Assembly (NCBI GenBank): GCA_964541895.1
Contig: CAZISM010000072.1
Span: 1-28,742 of the forward strand
Origin: CAZISM01 sp964541895
Lineage (GTDB): Bacteria > Zhuqueibacterota > Zhuqueibacteria > Residuimicrobiales > Residuimicrobiaceae
DNA length: 28,742 nucleotides
Direction of reading: 5' to 3'
Each line of letters begins with the position of its first letter. The first letter of the stretch is position 1. Positions 1 to 8,226 of the stretch are shown here, piece by piece. The notes under the pieces are model-generated. The model was not told where the DNA came from. It worked only from the letters and a program-made list of their open reading frames with translations, and ran no database searches. The position numbers were made by a program, and so were the translations under genes.

Positions 1-2199
1 AACGATGCGACGACAAAGACGCCGTTGCCTGGCGTCAATATTATGGTGGCCGGCACCACCCTGGGCGCTGTTTCCAACCTGGATGGCGAATATGCCATAA
101 CTAAAATTGCCGTTGGCGCTTATACGCTGCGCATCAGTATGGTGGGCTATACAGCCCGCACGATCGCCGATGTCATTATCAAATCGGACCGGATCACGTT
201 CCTGGACATCCCCCTTTCACAAAAACCGGTGGAAATGGCCGGCGTCACGGTCAAAGGGGGATTTTTCAGTAACATTCAGGATCAGCCTGTCAGCAGCCTG
301 AGTATGTCTTTTGAAGAAATCCGGCGAGCGCCCGGTTCCGGAGGTGACATCAGCCGTATTCTGCTGGGATTACCCAGTGTGGCCAAAGTGAACGATCAAA
401 CCAACAACCTGGTGGTTCGCGGCGGCAGTCCCATTGAAAATGCCTTTTACATCGACAACATTGAAGTGCCGAATATTAATCATTTCCCGACGCAGGGAGC
501 TTCGGGCGGGCCCTTGTCGCTGGTAAACGTGGATTTTATAAATAATGTATATTTTCATGCCGGCGGCTTTAATGCGCTTTACGGCGATAAGCTTTCTGCG
601 GTCATGGAATTGAGCTTTCGCGAAGGCAATAGAAAAGAGTTTGACGGCCAACTGGATTTCAATTTTGCCGGCGTGGGCGGCGTGGCCGAAGGCCCTCTGG
701 GCACCAAGGGGTCCTGGTTGGCGTCGGTTCGTAAAAGCTATTTGGACCTGTTGGTCAAAGCTATCGATGTGGGATCCACTGTGGCGCCGAATTACGGCGA
801 TTACCAGGGCAAGATTGTCTACAACCTTGGCGCCCGACACAAACTTAGCCTGTTGGCCCTGTGGGGCTATGATCACAATAATCCCGATCACGAAACCGCC
901 GTGGAAAACGATATGCAGTATTATGGCCGTCAGGATATCTACGAACGCACCACCGGCCTTAATTGGCAAGCGCTGTGGAGCAAAAACGGATTTTCCAACG
1001 TTTCCTTATCCTATACCCGCAGCCGGTTTCAGGAGGATTTCAGGGAGACCAATACCCAATCGCCCCTGGTGGCCAACCATTCCACCGAATCGTCGATACG
1101 GTTTCGCAACGTCAACACCTGTCGGTTGCATCCTGCGCACACGCTGGAATTCGGAATGGATGCCAAACTATTGCGCGACCGCTACGACAACACCTATGCC
1201 GGCATCAGCAACGCCACCGGTGCCGCCATGCCGGCCCTGCGGCTGCAAAAGAGTCTGAATTCGTTGAAAGCGGGAACTTTTGTTAACTATAACGTCAAGC
1301 CCTGGCCCTGGTGTACCGGTCAACTGGGTGTGCGCTATGACTATTTTGCCTACAACCAAACGGGGCATGTTTCTCCGCGCGCGTTGTTGACCCTGCAGGT
1401 GTCGGAGCTGGCATCGCTTCATGCCTCAGCAGGCGTTTTCCATCAGAACATGCCATCGATCCTGCTGGTGCAGAACCCGGATGCAAAGACCATGTCTGAT
1501 CCCGCGGCGACCCATTATGTGATAGGTTATTCGCGGCTCTTGTCAGAAAATACGAAATGGACCGTGGAAGCCTACCTGAAACAGTACCGCCATTTTCCCA
1601 TGGACCCAGCACAGCCAGGGCTGTTCATGCTGGACGAGATCTTTTATCGCTACGCTTTCTTCTTCAGCCATGCGCAGCTGCTGGACAACGGCAAAGCCGA
1701 AACCAGGGGCATCGAAATGACGTTGCAGAAAAAGCTGGCTGATAAATTTTACGGCCTGCTCAGTGCCGGCTATAGTATAGCCCGCTATCAGGGACAGGAC
1801 CGGATATGGCGAAACCGGGTCTTTGACAACAGGTTGCTCTTTTCCTGTGAAGGCGGCTATCGGCCGAACAAAAGCTGGGAGTTCAGCGGTCGCTGGATCT
1901 TTGCCGGCGGAGCGCCCTATACGCCGCTTGACCTGCAAGCCTCCGCGGCGTTACAACGTGAAGTGCTTGACGAGCAGCGCATTAACGCCGAGCGTTATCC
2001 GGCTTACCATGCGCTCAATCTGCGCTTTGACAAGCGCTTTAATTTCGGCCAGTCCAATATGATCTTTTATCTCAGCGTATGGAACATCTATAATCACAAG
2101 AACATTGCCACTTTTTTCTGGAACGAGGCGGAAAAAAGGCAGGACACGATTTATCAGTGGGGTGCTTTACCTATCTTTGGCCTCGAGTATGAATTTTAA
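1..2199 (+). CDS. TonB-dependent outer-membrane receptor, 5'-truncated by window edge
   Basis: The reading frame is open from base 1 with no start, so the N-terminus and signal peptide lie outside the window. The first ~75 residues look like a carboxypeptidase-regulatory-like beta-sandwich (PGVNIMVAGTTLGAVSNLDG, then a repeated GEYAI...VGAYTLRISMVGY pattern). A plug domain follows at roughly residues 85-200, with LVVRGGSPIENAFYIDNIEV and NALYGDKLSAVMELSFREGN, and the rest is aromatic-rich beta-strand sequence ending in Phe (GLEYEF), as usual for outer-membrane barrels. Family knowledge: such receptors import ligands across the outer membrane using TonB energy; this CarboxypepD-reg plus plug form is typical of the FCB group. 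The ligand cannot be read from sequence, and no SusD-like partner gene follows. An internal TTG at 25 is not a credible start. Confidence 0.9.
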   Translation, partial: NDATTKTPLPGVNIMVAGTTLGAVSNLDGEYAITKIAVGAYTLRISMVGYTARTIADVIIKSDRITFLDIPLSQKPVEMAGVTVKGGFFSNIQDQPVSSLSMSFEEIRRAPGSGGDISRILLGLPSVAKVNDQTNNLVVRGGSPIENAFYIDNIEVPNINHFPTQGASGGPLSLVNVDFINNVYFHAGGFNALYGDKLSAVMELSFREGNRKEFDGQLDFNFAGVGGVAEGPLGTKGSWLASVRKSYLDLLVKAIDVGSTVAPNYGDYQGKIVYNLGARHKLSLLALWGYDHNNPDHETAVENDMQYYGRQDIYERTTGLNWQALWSKNGFSNVSLSYTRSRFQEDFRETNTQSPLVANHSTESSIRFRNVNTCRLHPAHTLEFGMDAKLLRDRYDNTYAGISNATGAAMPALRLQKSLNSLKAGTFVNYNVKPWPWCTGQLGVRYDYFAYNQTGHVSPRALLTLQVSELASLHASAGVFHQNMPSILLVQNPDAKTMSDPAATHYVIGYSRLLSENTKWTVEAYLKQYRHFPMDPAQPGLFMLDEIFYRYAFFFSHAQLLDNGKAETRGIEMTLQKKLADKFYGLLSAGYSIARYQGQDRIWRNRVFDNRLLFSCEGGYRPNKSWEFSGRWIFAGGAPYTPLDLQASAALQREVLDEQRINAERYPAYHALNLRFDKRFNFGQSNMIFYLSVWNIYNHKNIATFFWNEAEKRQDTIYQWGALPIFGLEYEF

Positions 2200-2205
2200 T
2201 TTTTC

Positions 2206-2234
2206 TTGCCTTTCTGAGCAGGTATTTGTAATAT
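2206..2234 (+). promoter_or_regulatory. Candidate sigma-70-type promoter for the PLP enzyme gene
   Basis: TTGCCT (2206-2211) and TAATAT (2229-2234) are separated by 17 bases, just after the receptor stop codon and about 35 bases before the next start. Each hexamer matches 4 of 6 consensus bases. No terminator hairpin is visible between the two genes, so read-through is also possible. Confidence 0.35.
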
Positions 2235-2270
2235 ACGTAAAGATCCTTTAAGAAAAGGCTTTTCAGTTTG

Positions 2271-3284
2271 ATGTCGCCTGCTGAATATTTGCAAACATTG
2301 CATCAGGTTCCACGGTTTCCTCTGGCGCTGACACCGACGCCGCTTCACCCGTTGCGGCGTCTTAGCGGCCATTTAAACGGGCCGGCTGTCTGGATCAAAC
2401 GGGACGACCAAACCGGGCTTGCCACCGGCGGCAACAAGGCACGCAAGCTCGAATTTCTCATCGCCGAAGCGCTGGACCAGGGTGCTGATGCGGTCATCAC
2501 CGCCGGTGCTCTGCAATCCAACCATTGCCGGCAGACCGCAGCAGCCGCCAATCTGGCCGGGCTTGGCTGTGAGCTGGTTCTCAGCGGCAGCGAACCGGAT
2601 GAGCCGAACGGCAATCTGTTGCTGGATCGTTTCCTCGGCGCCAGGCTGCATTTCACCACCAGACAACTGCGGAACTCGGCCATGCAGAAGGTGGCGGAGC
2701 AGCTGCGGCAGGATGGGAAGCGTCCTTATATCATTCCCATCGGCGGATCGACCGGTTTGGGCGCCCTTGGCTATACCCTGGCCATGGCGGAACTGATGGA
2801 GCAGATGCAGCAGCAAAAGATTTTTTTTGACCGTATCGTGGTCGCCAGCAGTTCAGGAGGCACCCAGGCCGGCATGGCCCTGGGTGCGCGACTGTTTGGT
2901 TTTCAGGGTCAGGTGCTCGGTATCAGCATAGATAACGAAAAACTCGACGGCCGGCCTTTTCAGCAAGAGTTGAGAAACATCGCCAATGAAGCGGCCGAAC
3001 GCATCGGTGTGCGTTCGACCTTTTCCATTGAAGATTTTTCGCTGCAGTATGATTATCTGGGTGAGGGGTACGGCGTGGTCGGTTCACTTGAAAGGGAAGC
3101 GATACGGACGGCGGCTCAGCAGGAGGGAGTGATTCTTGATCCTGTGTACAGCGGCCGTGCCTTCGGGGCCATGTTGGACCTGATTCGAAAGCACGAACTG
3201 GATCAGAGTGAAACCATCTTGTTCTGGCACACCGGCGGTTCCGCGGCGCTGTTTGCGTATAACCGTGAATTACTGCTGACCTGA
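2271..3284 (+). CDS. PLP-dependent D-cysteine desulfhydrase / ACC deaminase family protein
   Basis: 337-residue fold-type II PLP enzyme. The motif TGGNKARKLEFL (residues 52-63) contains the presumed Schiff-base lysine K56, and AGALQSNHCRQTAAAA is the cofactor/substrate loop of this family. The phosphate-binding glycine-rich region is seen as ASSSGGTQAG, and the C-terminal HTGGSAALFAYN is also typical. Family members either break D-cysteine into pyruvate, H2S and ammonia or deaminate 1-aminocyclopropane-1-carboxylate. D-cysteine desulfhydrase is the more likely role because ACC deaminase is rarer and the length (~330 aa) fits DcyD; sequence alone does not settle it. The enzyme should be cytosolic. 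ATG 2271 is preferred to the adjacent in-frame TTG at 2268. The gene stands between a receptor and a membrane protein with no obvious pathway partner. Confidence 0.85.
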   Translation: MSPAEYLQTLHQVPRFPLALTPTPLHPLRRLSGHLNGPAVWIKRDDQTGLATGGNKARKLEFLIAEALDQGADAVITAGALQSNHCRQTAAAANLAGLGCELVLSGSEPDEPNGNLLLDRFLGARLHFTTRQLRNSAMQKVAEQLRQDGKRPYIIPIGGSTGLGALGYTLAMAELMEQMQQQKIFFDRIVVASSSGGTQAGMALGARLFGFQGQVLGISIDNEKLDGRPFQQELRNIANEAAERIGVRSTFSIEDFSLQYDYLGEGYGVVGSLEREAIRTAAQQEGVILDPVYSGRAFGAMLDLIRKHELDQSETILFWHTGGSAALFAYNRELLLT

Positions 3285-3351
3285 TTTCTTCGCCAATCGG
3301 AATACAGGTCAAGGCAGTACGGTCGCATCCTTTTTGAACCTGCAGGAGATC

Positions 3352-4695
3352 ATGCGGCTTATAAAGACCATATCGCAGCAGGTATCACGCGTGCGGCGTT
3401 TTTTGACGCATGATATCTGGCATCTGGAATTCTACCATTTTCCCCGCCTGCAAAAGTATTTCCATCGCCAATTCATGCTGGTGATTCTGGTGACCCGCAG
3501 TTTTATGCGCGAACGGCTCTACGACAGCGCTGCGGCGCTGGCATTTACATCGCTGTTTGCCTTTGTACCCTTTTTGGCTGTCATCTTTACCATCATGAAG
3601 ACCCTGGGCTGGCATGAAAATCTGGCCAAGGTGCTCTACTATCTTCTCAGCCCTCTCGGCAAGGCCTCTTCCGATTACCTGGTGCCGGAAATCACCACCT
3701 TTGTGTTTAACACCAACATCAAAACGCTGGGCCTTATCGGTTTCGTTGTCCTGGTGGTGTCGCTGCTGATCATCATTTCCTCCATCGAGCAAGCCTTCAA
3801 CGACATCTGGAATGTCAAAAAGCATCGTCCCTGGCGCCGCAAACTCGTGGATTACAGTATTATCTGCATCCTTGGCCCGCTGTTTACCTTTATCGTCATC
3901 GGTTTTACCATCACCAGCGAAAACAAACCACCCATTCTGACCATTCATTCCAATCCGCTGATCAACAACGTTCTCTCGGTGCTGTTGCCGCTGATCATCA
4001 CCTGGTTTGCGCTCTGGTATATCCTCAAATTCATCCCCAACACCCGCGTTCGCAATCAACCGGCTGCCATTGGCGCCTTGATCGGCAGCCTGCTCTGGAG
4101 CGTGGTGAACGGGGTCTTTTCCGGTTTTGTGGTGGATGTGTACATCACCGGCATGCAGGCGATGATCTATGCGCGCCTGGCCGTGTTGCCGCTTTTTCTG
4201 TTATGGGTTTTTTTCGGCTGGACGGTGCTGCTGTTCGTTGCCCAGCTGGCCTATGCCCGCCAGCATTTCGCCAAGCTCATCTGGCAGGAAAAGCACCCGT
4301 TTGTCGGTCCGGCGTATCACGAGATGATCGGTTTGAAAATCCTGCTGCGGGTGGCTCATCAATACCATGTATTTCATAAAAGTACGTCGGAAGAGAGCCT
4401 GTCCGACTATTTTAATATGCCGGAAAACGTCATCCACATGACCGCCCAGCGTCTGGTGGACCTGCATTATCTGGTGGTGCTGGATGAGCCGGAGCGATCG
4501 TATCTGTTGTCGCAACTGCCGGGTTCGATTCGAATCTATGATGTGCTCTTTGAGTTGCGGCTCACCGGCTGCGATCAGAAAAAGGCCGCCAAAAACATCG
4601 ATCGCCTGGTGGAACGGCTGTGCAACCGGTTCAATCGGCAAATTGGTCAATCGTACAGAAAGATGACGTTGCAGGATTTGCTGAATCGATTGTGA
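3352..4695 (+). CDS. YihY/BrkB-family (UPF0761) inner-membrane protein with C-terminal winged-helix-like domain
   Basis: 447 residues. The region after residue ~45 has the family signature RERLYDSAAALAFTSLFAFVPFLAV, followed by further hydrophobic segments to about residue 305 (for example TLGLIGFVVLVVSLLIIISS and a stretch around ILKFIPNTRV), consistent with six membrane helices. The family was once called RNase BN in error; its real function is unknown. The last ~130 residues are soluble and contain a winged-helix-like pattern (SLSDYFNMPENVIHMTAQRLVDLHYLV), an extension found in a subset of the family. ATG 3352 is chosen because AGGAG lies just upstream (3344-3348), although the 3-base spacing is short; an in-frame TTG at 3334 has no ribosome-binding site. 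A strong terminator follows 27 bases after the stop. Confidence 0.85.
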   Translation: MRLIKTISQQVSRVRRFLTHDIWHLEFYHFPRLQKYFHRQFMLVILVTRSFMRERLYDSAAALAFTSLFAFVPFLAVIFTIMKTLGWHENLAKVLYYLLSPLGKASSDYLVPEITTFVFNTNIKTLGLIGFVVLVVSLLIIISSIEQAFNDIWNVKKHRPWRRKLVDYSIICILGPLFTFIVIGFTITSENKPPILTIHSNPLINNVLSVLLPLIITWFALWYILKFIPNTRVRNQPAAIGALIGSLLWSVVNGVFSGFVVDVYITGMQAMIYARLAVLPLFLLWVFFGWTVLLFVAQLAYARQHFAKLIWQEKHPFVGPAYHEMIGLKILLRVAHQYHVFHKSTSEESLSDYFNMPENVIHMTAQRLVDLHYLVVLDEPERSYLLSQLPGSIRIYDVLFELRLTGCDQKKAAKNIDRLVERLCNRFNRQIGQSYRKMTLQDLLNRL

Positions 4696-4722
4696 ACGTG
4701 CCAACGTTGCAGGGTGAGAACG

Positions 4723-4761
4723 CAAACGCCCGAAGCGCATCGCTTCGGGCGTTTGATTTTT
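4723..4761 (+). terminator. Rho-independent terminator after the YihY gene
   Basis: A perfect 15-bp inverted repeat, CAAACGCCCGAAGCG (4723-4737) and its complement (4741-4755), encloses the 3-base loop CAT and is followed by ATTTTTA. The T-run is only on the + side, so it ends the rightward transcript. It lies between convergent genes, 18 bases from the end of the leftward unit. Confidence 0.92.
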
Positions 4762-4778
4762 ACATCAGACCGGTCTGG

Positions 4779-6173
4779 CTATTTTTTTGCCATGGTCAAC
4801 GCCTGGGTGGTGGTCCAGTATTTTGCCAACATGTTGGGGACTTCCCAGGCCGGCAAATGGCCGTCGATCAGGTACTTTAAATAGCGCTGGGCAACCTGGC
4901 CAAAATGGGCTTCGTGGCCGATGCGGTATGTATCCGGGATGGTGATTTTGTACCTGGTCGCCTGTGCTTCGAGGCCGATGCCCGGGTAGCCAACCTGCAG
5001 AGCAGCAACCGCTTTTTCCAGAGCAGCGCCCAGAGCGGTGAGCTCCACGCCTTTGGCCGGAACCAGGTACAATTCCGGTTTGTATTTTTCCTCAGCACCC
5101 TGCTGGATAATGGCGTCCGCTTTGGTGCCGCGCATGATGGAATAGTGGGTGTCGCCGCCGCCGGGAGGCGCCTGGAAATTCCAGATGACCGACACTTTAG
5201 CGTGCACGCCTTTCAGCGTGTAGTTGATCTCACCGTTGCAGTATACGTTAAGAACTCCCTTGTTGTCTACATACGGCTTCAGGTATTCGGGCCATTCCGT
5301 TAGTTGTGTGGAGCGTGCGAACTGCTCCGCGTCGATCAAAGTCGGCCAGCGTTTGGCGGTCGTCAGCTCGATGTCAGATTTGTAATCAATAGCCTGATCC
5401 GGGAAGGCCTCCCACATCACCAGATCGAGCAGGTGGGTGGTGACATCGACGATGCCTTCTCCCTGTTGGGTAACGTCATAAAACCAGGCCGGCCGTTTCA
5501 GCGGCTTGCCCGAAACTTCCTTGAAATAGTGGTGCACGCTTTCCTTGGTGATCGCCGGCTGCTCGGCTGTGCCCACGGTGAGCTCGCCGAACACCTCAGC
5601 CGTCTGCGACAGCTCTTTTTGCAGGATGGTGGTGATTTCGCTGCGTTCCGTCATGACATCATACAGGAGCACGCCGTTTTTCTGAGCCGCCGCAAAGCAC
5701 TCTTTGAGGAGTTCAAAATCGTTCTCGTCGATGCACATGGGCTTGTCAGCCAGCACGTTGATACCGGCGTCCACCGCGGCTTTCAGGTATTCGGTCTTTT
5801 TGGCGTTATTGCCGGAGGTGACCATCACATTGCCGGGTTTTTGCTGGATCAGCTTTTGCAGAAAATCCGCACCGGTGTAGACTTTTTCCTGCCAGTGCGT
5901 CGGATTTTCGGCGCGTGTGTTGTACTGCTCGACGAGCCTTAAATGCGCGTCCAACTCGGCGCCGGCTGGTGCAAAGACATGCACCTCGGGCGCCACCTGG
6001 TCGTACATGACCTTTTGTATAAGCGCGGCGTGAAAATGGCCCGGATCCAAAGTCATCAGCTTTACTTCGCCTTTGGCCCCTGTAAACGGCTTGCCTGCTT
6101 TGGGCCCCGTACAGGAGGTCATGAGAAGGGGAACGGCGATAAACAGAAGCATTACTACGGCAGTGCGAGTCAT
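4779..6173 (-). CDS. Gfo/Idh/MocA-family oxidoreductase-like lipoprotein
   Basis: 464 residues. The N-terminus is a lipoprotein signal (hydrophobic stretch, then LLMTSC with C21 as the lipidation site), so the protein is probably exported and membrane-anchored. The Rossmann part starts near residue 36. The usual GxGxxG is replaced by LDPGHFHAALIQ, but the catalytic EKP motif is represented by ADKP (142-145, lysine K144) and the family's GxxxDxxxHxxD pattern by GIVDVTTHLLDLV. This combination matches the 'putative oxidoreductase, C-terminal' lipoprotein subfamily common in Bacteroidetes. Known relatives act on sugars or sugar derivatives; no substrate can be read here. The start at 6173 has GGGAG six bases upstream. 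It lies 65 bases downstream of the Tat-exported isomerase-like gene, on the same strand and probably the same transcript. Confidence 0.85.
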   Translation of the reverse strand: MTRTAVVMLLFIAVPLLMTSCTGPKAGKPFTGAKGEVKLMTLDPGHFHAALIQKVMYDQVAPEVHVFAPAGAELDAHLRLVEQYNTRAENPTHWQEKVYTGADFLQKLIQQKPGNVMVTSGNNAKKTEYLKAAVDAGINVLADKPMCIDENDFELLKECFAAAQKNGVLLYDVMTERSEITTILQKELSQTAEVFGELTVGTAEQPAITKESVHHYFKEVSGKPLKRPAWFYDVTQQGEGIVDVTTHLLDLVMWEAFPDQAIDYKSDIELTTAKRWPTLIDAEQFARSTQLTEWPEYLKPYVDNKGVLNVYCNGEINYTLKGVHAKVSVIWNFQAPPGGGDTHYSIMRGTKADAIIQQGAEEKYKPELYLVPAKGVELTALGAALEKAVAALQVGYPGIGLEAQATRYKITIPDTYRIGHEAHFGQVAQRYLKYLIDGHLPAWEVPNMLAKYWTTTQALTMAKK

Positions 6174-6238
6174 AAAAATCTCCCAAATGGATACAATGTT
6201 GATCAGCCTCTTGCTGAAAATAAACGAATCATTCCGCC

Positions 6239-7069
6239 TTAGAGGGCGGCCATCAAACCGCGCATATAACCGATGGATTCAGAAGCACCCGGCAGGGGGT
6301 CATCTTCATCTTTCTCATATTCCAGGGACAGCACGCCGGTATACCCTTTGGACTGCAGCAGGCGAACCAGTTTGACCATATCGATCACGCCGCGGCCGAT
6401 TTCGACCGTTTTTCCCTCTTTGGCAGCCGCCGAGACATCTTTGATGTGTACGTCATACAGCCGGTCGTAAAATTTTGCCGCTGCTTCTGCCGGATCGACG
6501 CCGATGCGCATGGTGTGACCGATATCCATACACAGGCCGATCCGCTTGTCCAGCTTTTGAACCCGCTGATACACATCAGCCGGGCTGGGATAGAGGAGAT
6601 CGCCGGGACCATGGTTGTGAATCGCCAGCATGATGCCGGTCTCTTTGACTTTTTTATCGCACAGCTCCAGCAAGTCATAGCCGGGAACGCCGATGATCAT
6701 TTTCATCCCGGCCATGCGGGCATAGCTGAAGGCCTGCTGGACCTCCTGTTCGCTCTTCATATAGATGACACCGCCGCTGTACAGATCCAGGCCGGCGGCT
6801 TTCACCCGGGCGACCGTCGCTTTGATATCCGCTTCGCCGGCGTCGAGAGCCAAATGCATGCTCTTGAAACAGATCTTGGTCAGGCCGAGCCGACTGGTCA
6901 TGGCGATGGTGTCATCGGTATTGAATTTTCGAAATGAATAAGAGGCCAAACCCAGGGTCAGCGCTGTTTTTTTGCCTTTGGCAAGCACCCGGCTGGCTGG
7001 TAAAGCGCCGACCACTGCTGCCAATCCTGTCGTTTGGAAAAATTGTCTGCGATTTTGTTCCCAGGACAT
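6239..7069 (-). CDS. Tat-exported sugar phosphate isomerase/epimerase-like TIM-barrel protein
   Basis: 276 residues. The N-terminus MSWEQNRRQFFQTTGLAA carries a twin-arginine pair (R7, R8) followed by a hydrophobic stretch ending ASRVLA, a typical Tat signal. The mature part is an AP-endonuclease-2/xylose-isomerase-type TIM barrel, with LAIHNHGPGDLL, LCMDIGHTMRIG, YDVHIKD and VLSLEYEKDED supplying the His/Asp/Glu residues that bind the metal in this family. Reaction and substrate are unknown; it probably works with the adjacent lipoprotein Gfo/Idh/MocA protein on a sugar in the periplasm. The start at 7069 is supported by AGGAG six bases upstream. The frame could be extended to 7384, but that would run antisense through the promoter and start of the divergent regulator gene. 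Confidence 0.87.
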   Translation of the reverse strand: MSWEQNRRQFFQTTGLAAVVGALPASRVLAKGKKTALTLGLASYSFRKFNTDDTIAMTSRLGLTKICFKSMHLALDAGEADIKATVARVKAAGLDLYSGGVIYMKSEQEVQQAFSYARMAGMKMIIGVPGYDLLELCDKKVKETGIMLAIHNHGPGDLLYPSPADVYQRVQKLDKRIGLCMDIGHTMRIGVDPAEAAAKFYDRLYDVHIKDVSAAAKEGKTVEIGRGVIDMVKLVRLLQSKGYTGVLSLEYEKDEDDPLPGASESIGYMRGLMAAL

Positions 7070-7089
7070 ACCGTTCTCCTTGTCTATGA

Positions 7090-7117
7090 ATAATGTCCGT
7101 ATTAGCCGAGCTATCAA
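7090..7117 (-). promoter_or_regulatory. Candidate promoter for the leftward sugar-protein pair
   Basis: On the minus strand TTGATA (7117-7112) and CATTAT (7095-7090) are 16 bases apart, about 20 bases before the start codon. A better -35 hexamer, TTGACA (7150-7145), lies further upstream but lacks a good -10 partner. A GGCCGG/CCGGCC hairpin (7167-7084 side of the divergent gap: stem arms 7167-7172 and 7179-7184) sits in the same 178-base divergent region and could be an operator. Confidence 0.3.
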
Positions 7118-7247
7118 CAAGAAAATGTTAAAATTTATCCATAATGTCAACAAAAAATATTGCGCCGGCCGGTTTCGCCCGGCCATATTAATGGTGTTTT
7201 TCTGGGCAAAAGTATGTATATTGTCGATCATAAAGGCAGGAGCCGTG

Positions 7248-8213
7248 ATGCAAACGTACAACGGAACGATTTTGCTCGTGGATGACGAAGCCATGGTGCG
7301 CGATTCCTTGAGTGAATGGCTGCAAATGGAAGAGTACCAGGTCCAAACCGCTGCGAATGGTGAGGAAGCGCTGCAACTCTGCAAGGCTCGGAGCTACGAT
7401 ATCGGCGTCTTTGATGTGCGCATGCCGGGCATGGATGGCATCACGCTGCTCGGCAAGGTGAGGGAGATCTGCCCGGACATGCCGGTGGTGATCATGACCG
7501 CTTATGCTACCATCGAGAGTGCGGTGGAGTGCATTCAAAAGGGCGCTTATGACTATGTGATCAAGCCGTTTCCGCCGGAAAAGCTTTCCCTGCTGGTGAG
7601 CCAGATCCGTCAGCTGCAGCGGCTGCAGGCTACCGAAAGCGGCCGGATGCAGCAGCTCGAGCGCATGAAGGAGGTATTGCAGGGATTCCGGGATACGATT
7701 AACCTGGGGATTTATCTGCAGAGTCTGCCGTTGCACCAGCTCTCTGCCATATTGGGAGTAGAGCGGCCCTTGTCCGGCTGGGGGACACCATCAACCACCG
7801 GCTTGCATCTGCCTTCGTTCCTCTATGCTATCGGCGAGCAATACCGGGCCGAGGTGCAGGTATCGCAGCTGCTGCCGAACGTCCTGGCTGATCCTGTTGC
7901 CCTCTATTGGGTGGTTCATAACGGCTTGGACAACGCCAGGCGTGCTGCCGGCGACGGCACTGTTGCGATCGAGTCGGGAATGGTGGATACCCGCAGATTA
8001 TTTATTAAAGTCAGCAACAGCGGACCGCTTGTCGGTGATCCTGAACAGGCCTTCCAACCCTTTTACAGCAAGTGGCAGGATGGGCAAGGACAGGGTCTGG
8101 GACTGTGGGTGATGCGGCATCTGGTTCAGCAAATGAACGGCAAAGCGGAAATAAAAACCACTGCAGACGGTACGATCCTGCAGGTTATTTACCTTCCCAT
8201 CGACCACGAATAA
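7248..8213 (+). CDS. Receiver domain fused to GHKL ATPase domain (hybrid regulator without H-box)
   Basis: 321 residues. Residues 5-120 form a response-regulator receiver with acidic pocket VDDE (11-14), phosphoacceptor D56 in FDVRMPGMDG and K106 in VIKPFPP. A short helical linker rich in Gln/Leu follows. Residues ~205-320 are a histidine-kinase-type ATPase domain with N-box HNGLDNARRA, a SNSGP G1-like box, FQPFYSK, and the G2 box GQGLGLWVM. No HExxxP phosphoacceptor helix is visible between them, so it cannot be a standard kinase; it may phosphorylate or bind a partner, or act as a phosphatase. ATG 7248 has AGGAG five bases upstream; the longer frame from 6972 overlaps the divergent gene and is rejected. 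The NtrC-type activator starts 13 bases downstream. Confidence 0.85.
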   Translation: MQTYNGTILLVDDEAMVRDSLSEWLQMEEYQVQTAANGEEALQLCKARSYDIGVFDVRMPGMDGITLLGKVREICPDMPVVIMTAYATIESAVECIQKGAYDYVIKPFPPEKLSLLVSQIRQLQRLQATESGRMQQLERMKEVLQGFRDTINLGIYLQSLPLHQLSAILGVERPLSGWGTPSTTGLHLPSFLYAIGEQYRAEVQVSQLLPNVLADPVALYWVVHNGLDNARRAAGDGTVAIESGMVDTRRLFIKVSNSGPLVGDPEQAFQPFYSKWQDGQGQGLGLWVMRHLVQQMNGKAEIKTTADGTILQVIYLPIDHE

Positions 8214-8226
8214 CCGGCATCCGACC

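Noticed and set aside
6972..7247. N-terminal extension of the receiver-HATPase gene
   Set aside because: It would start inside the divergent isomerase-like gene; ATG 7248 has an AGGAG site and gives a standard receiver N-terminus.
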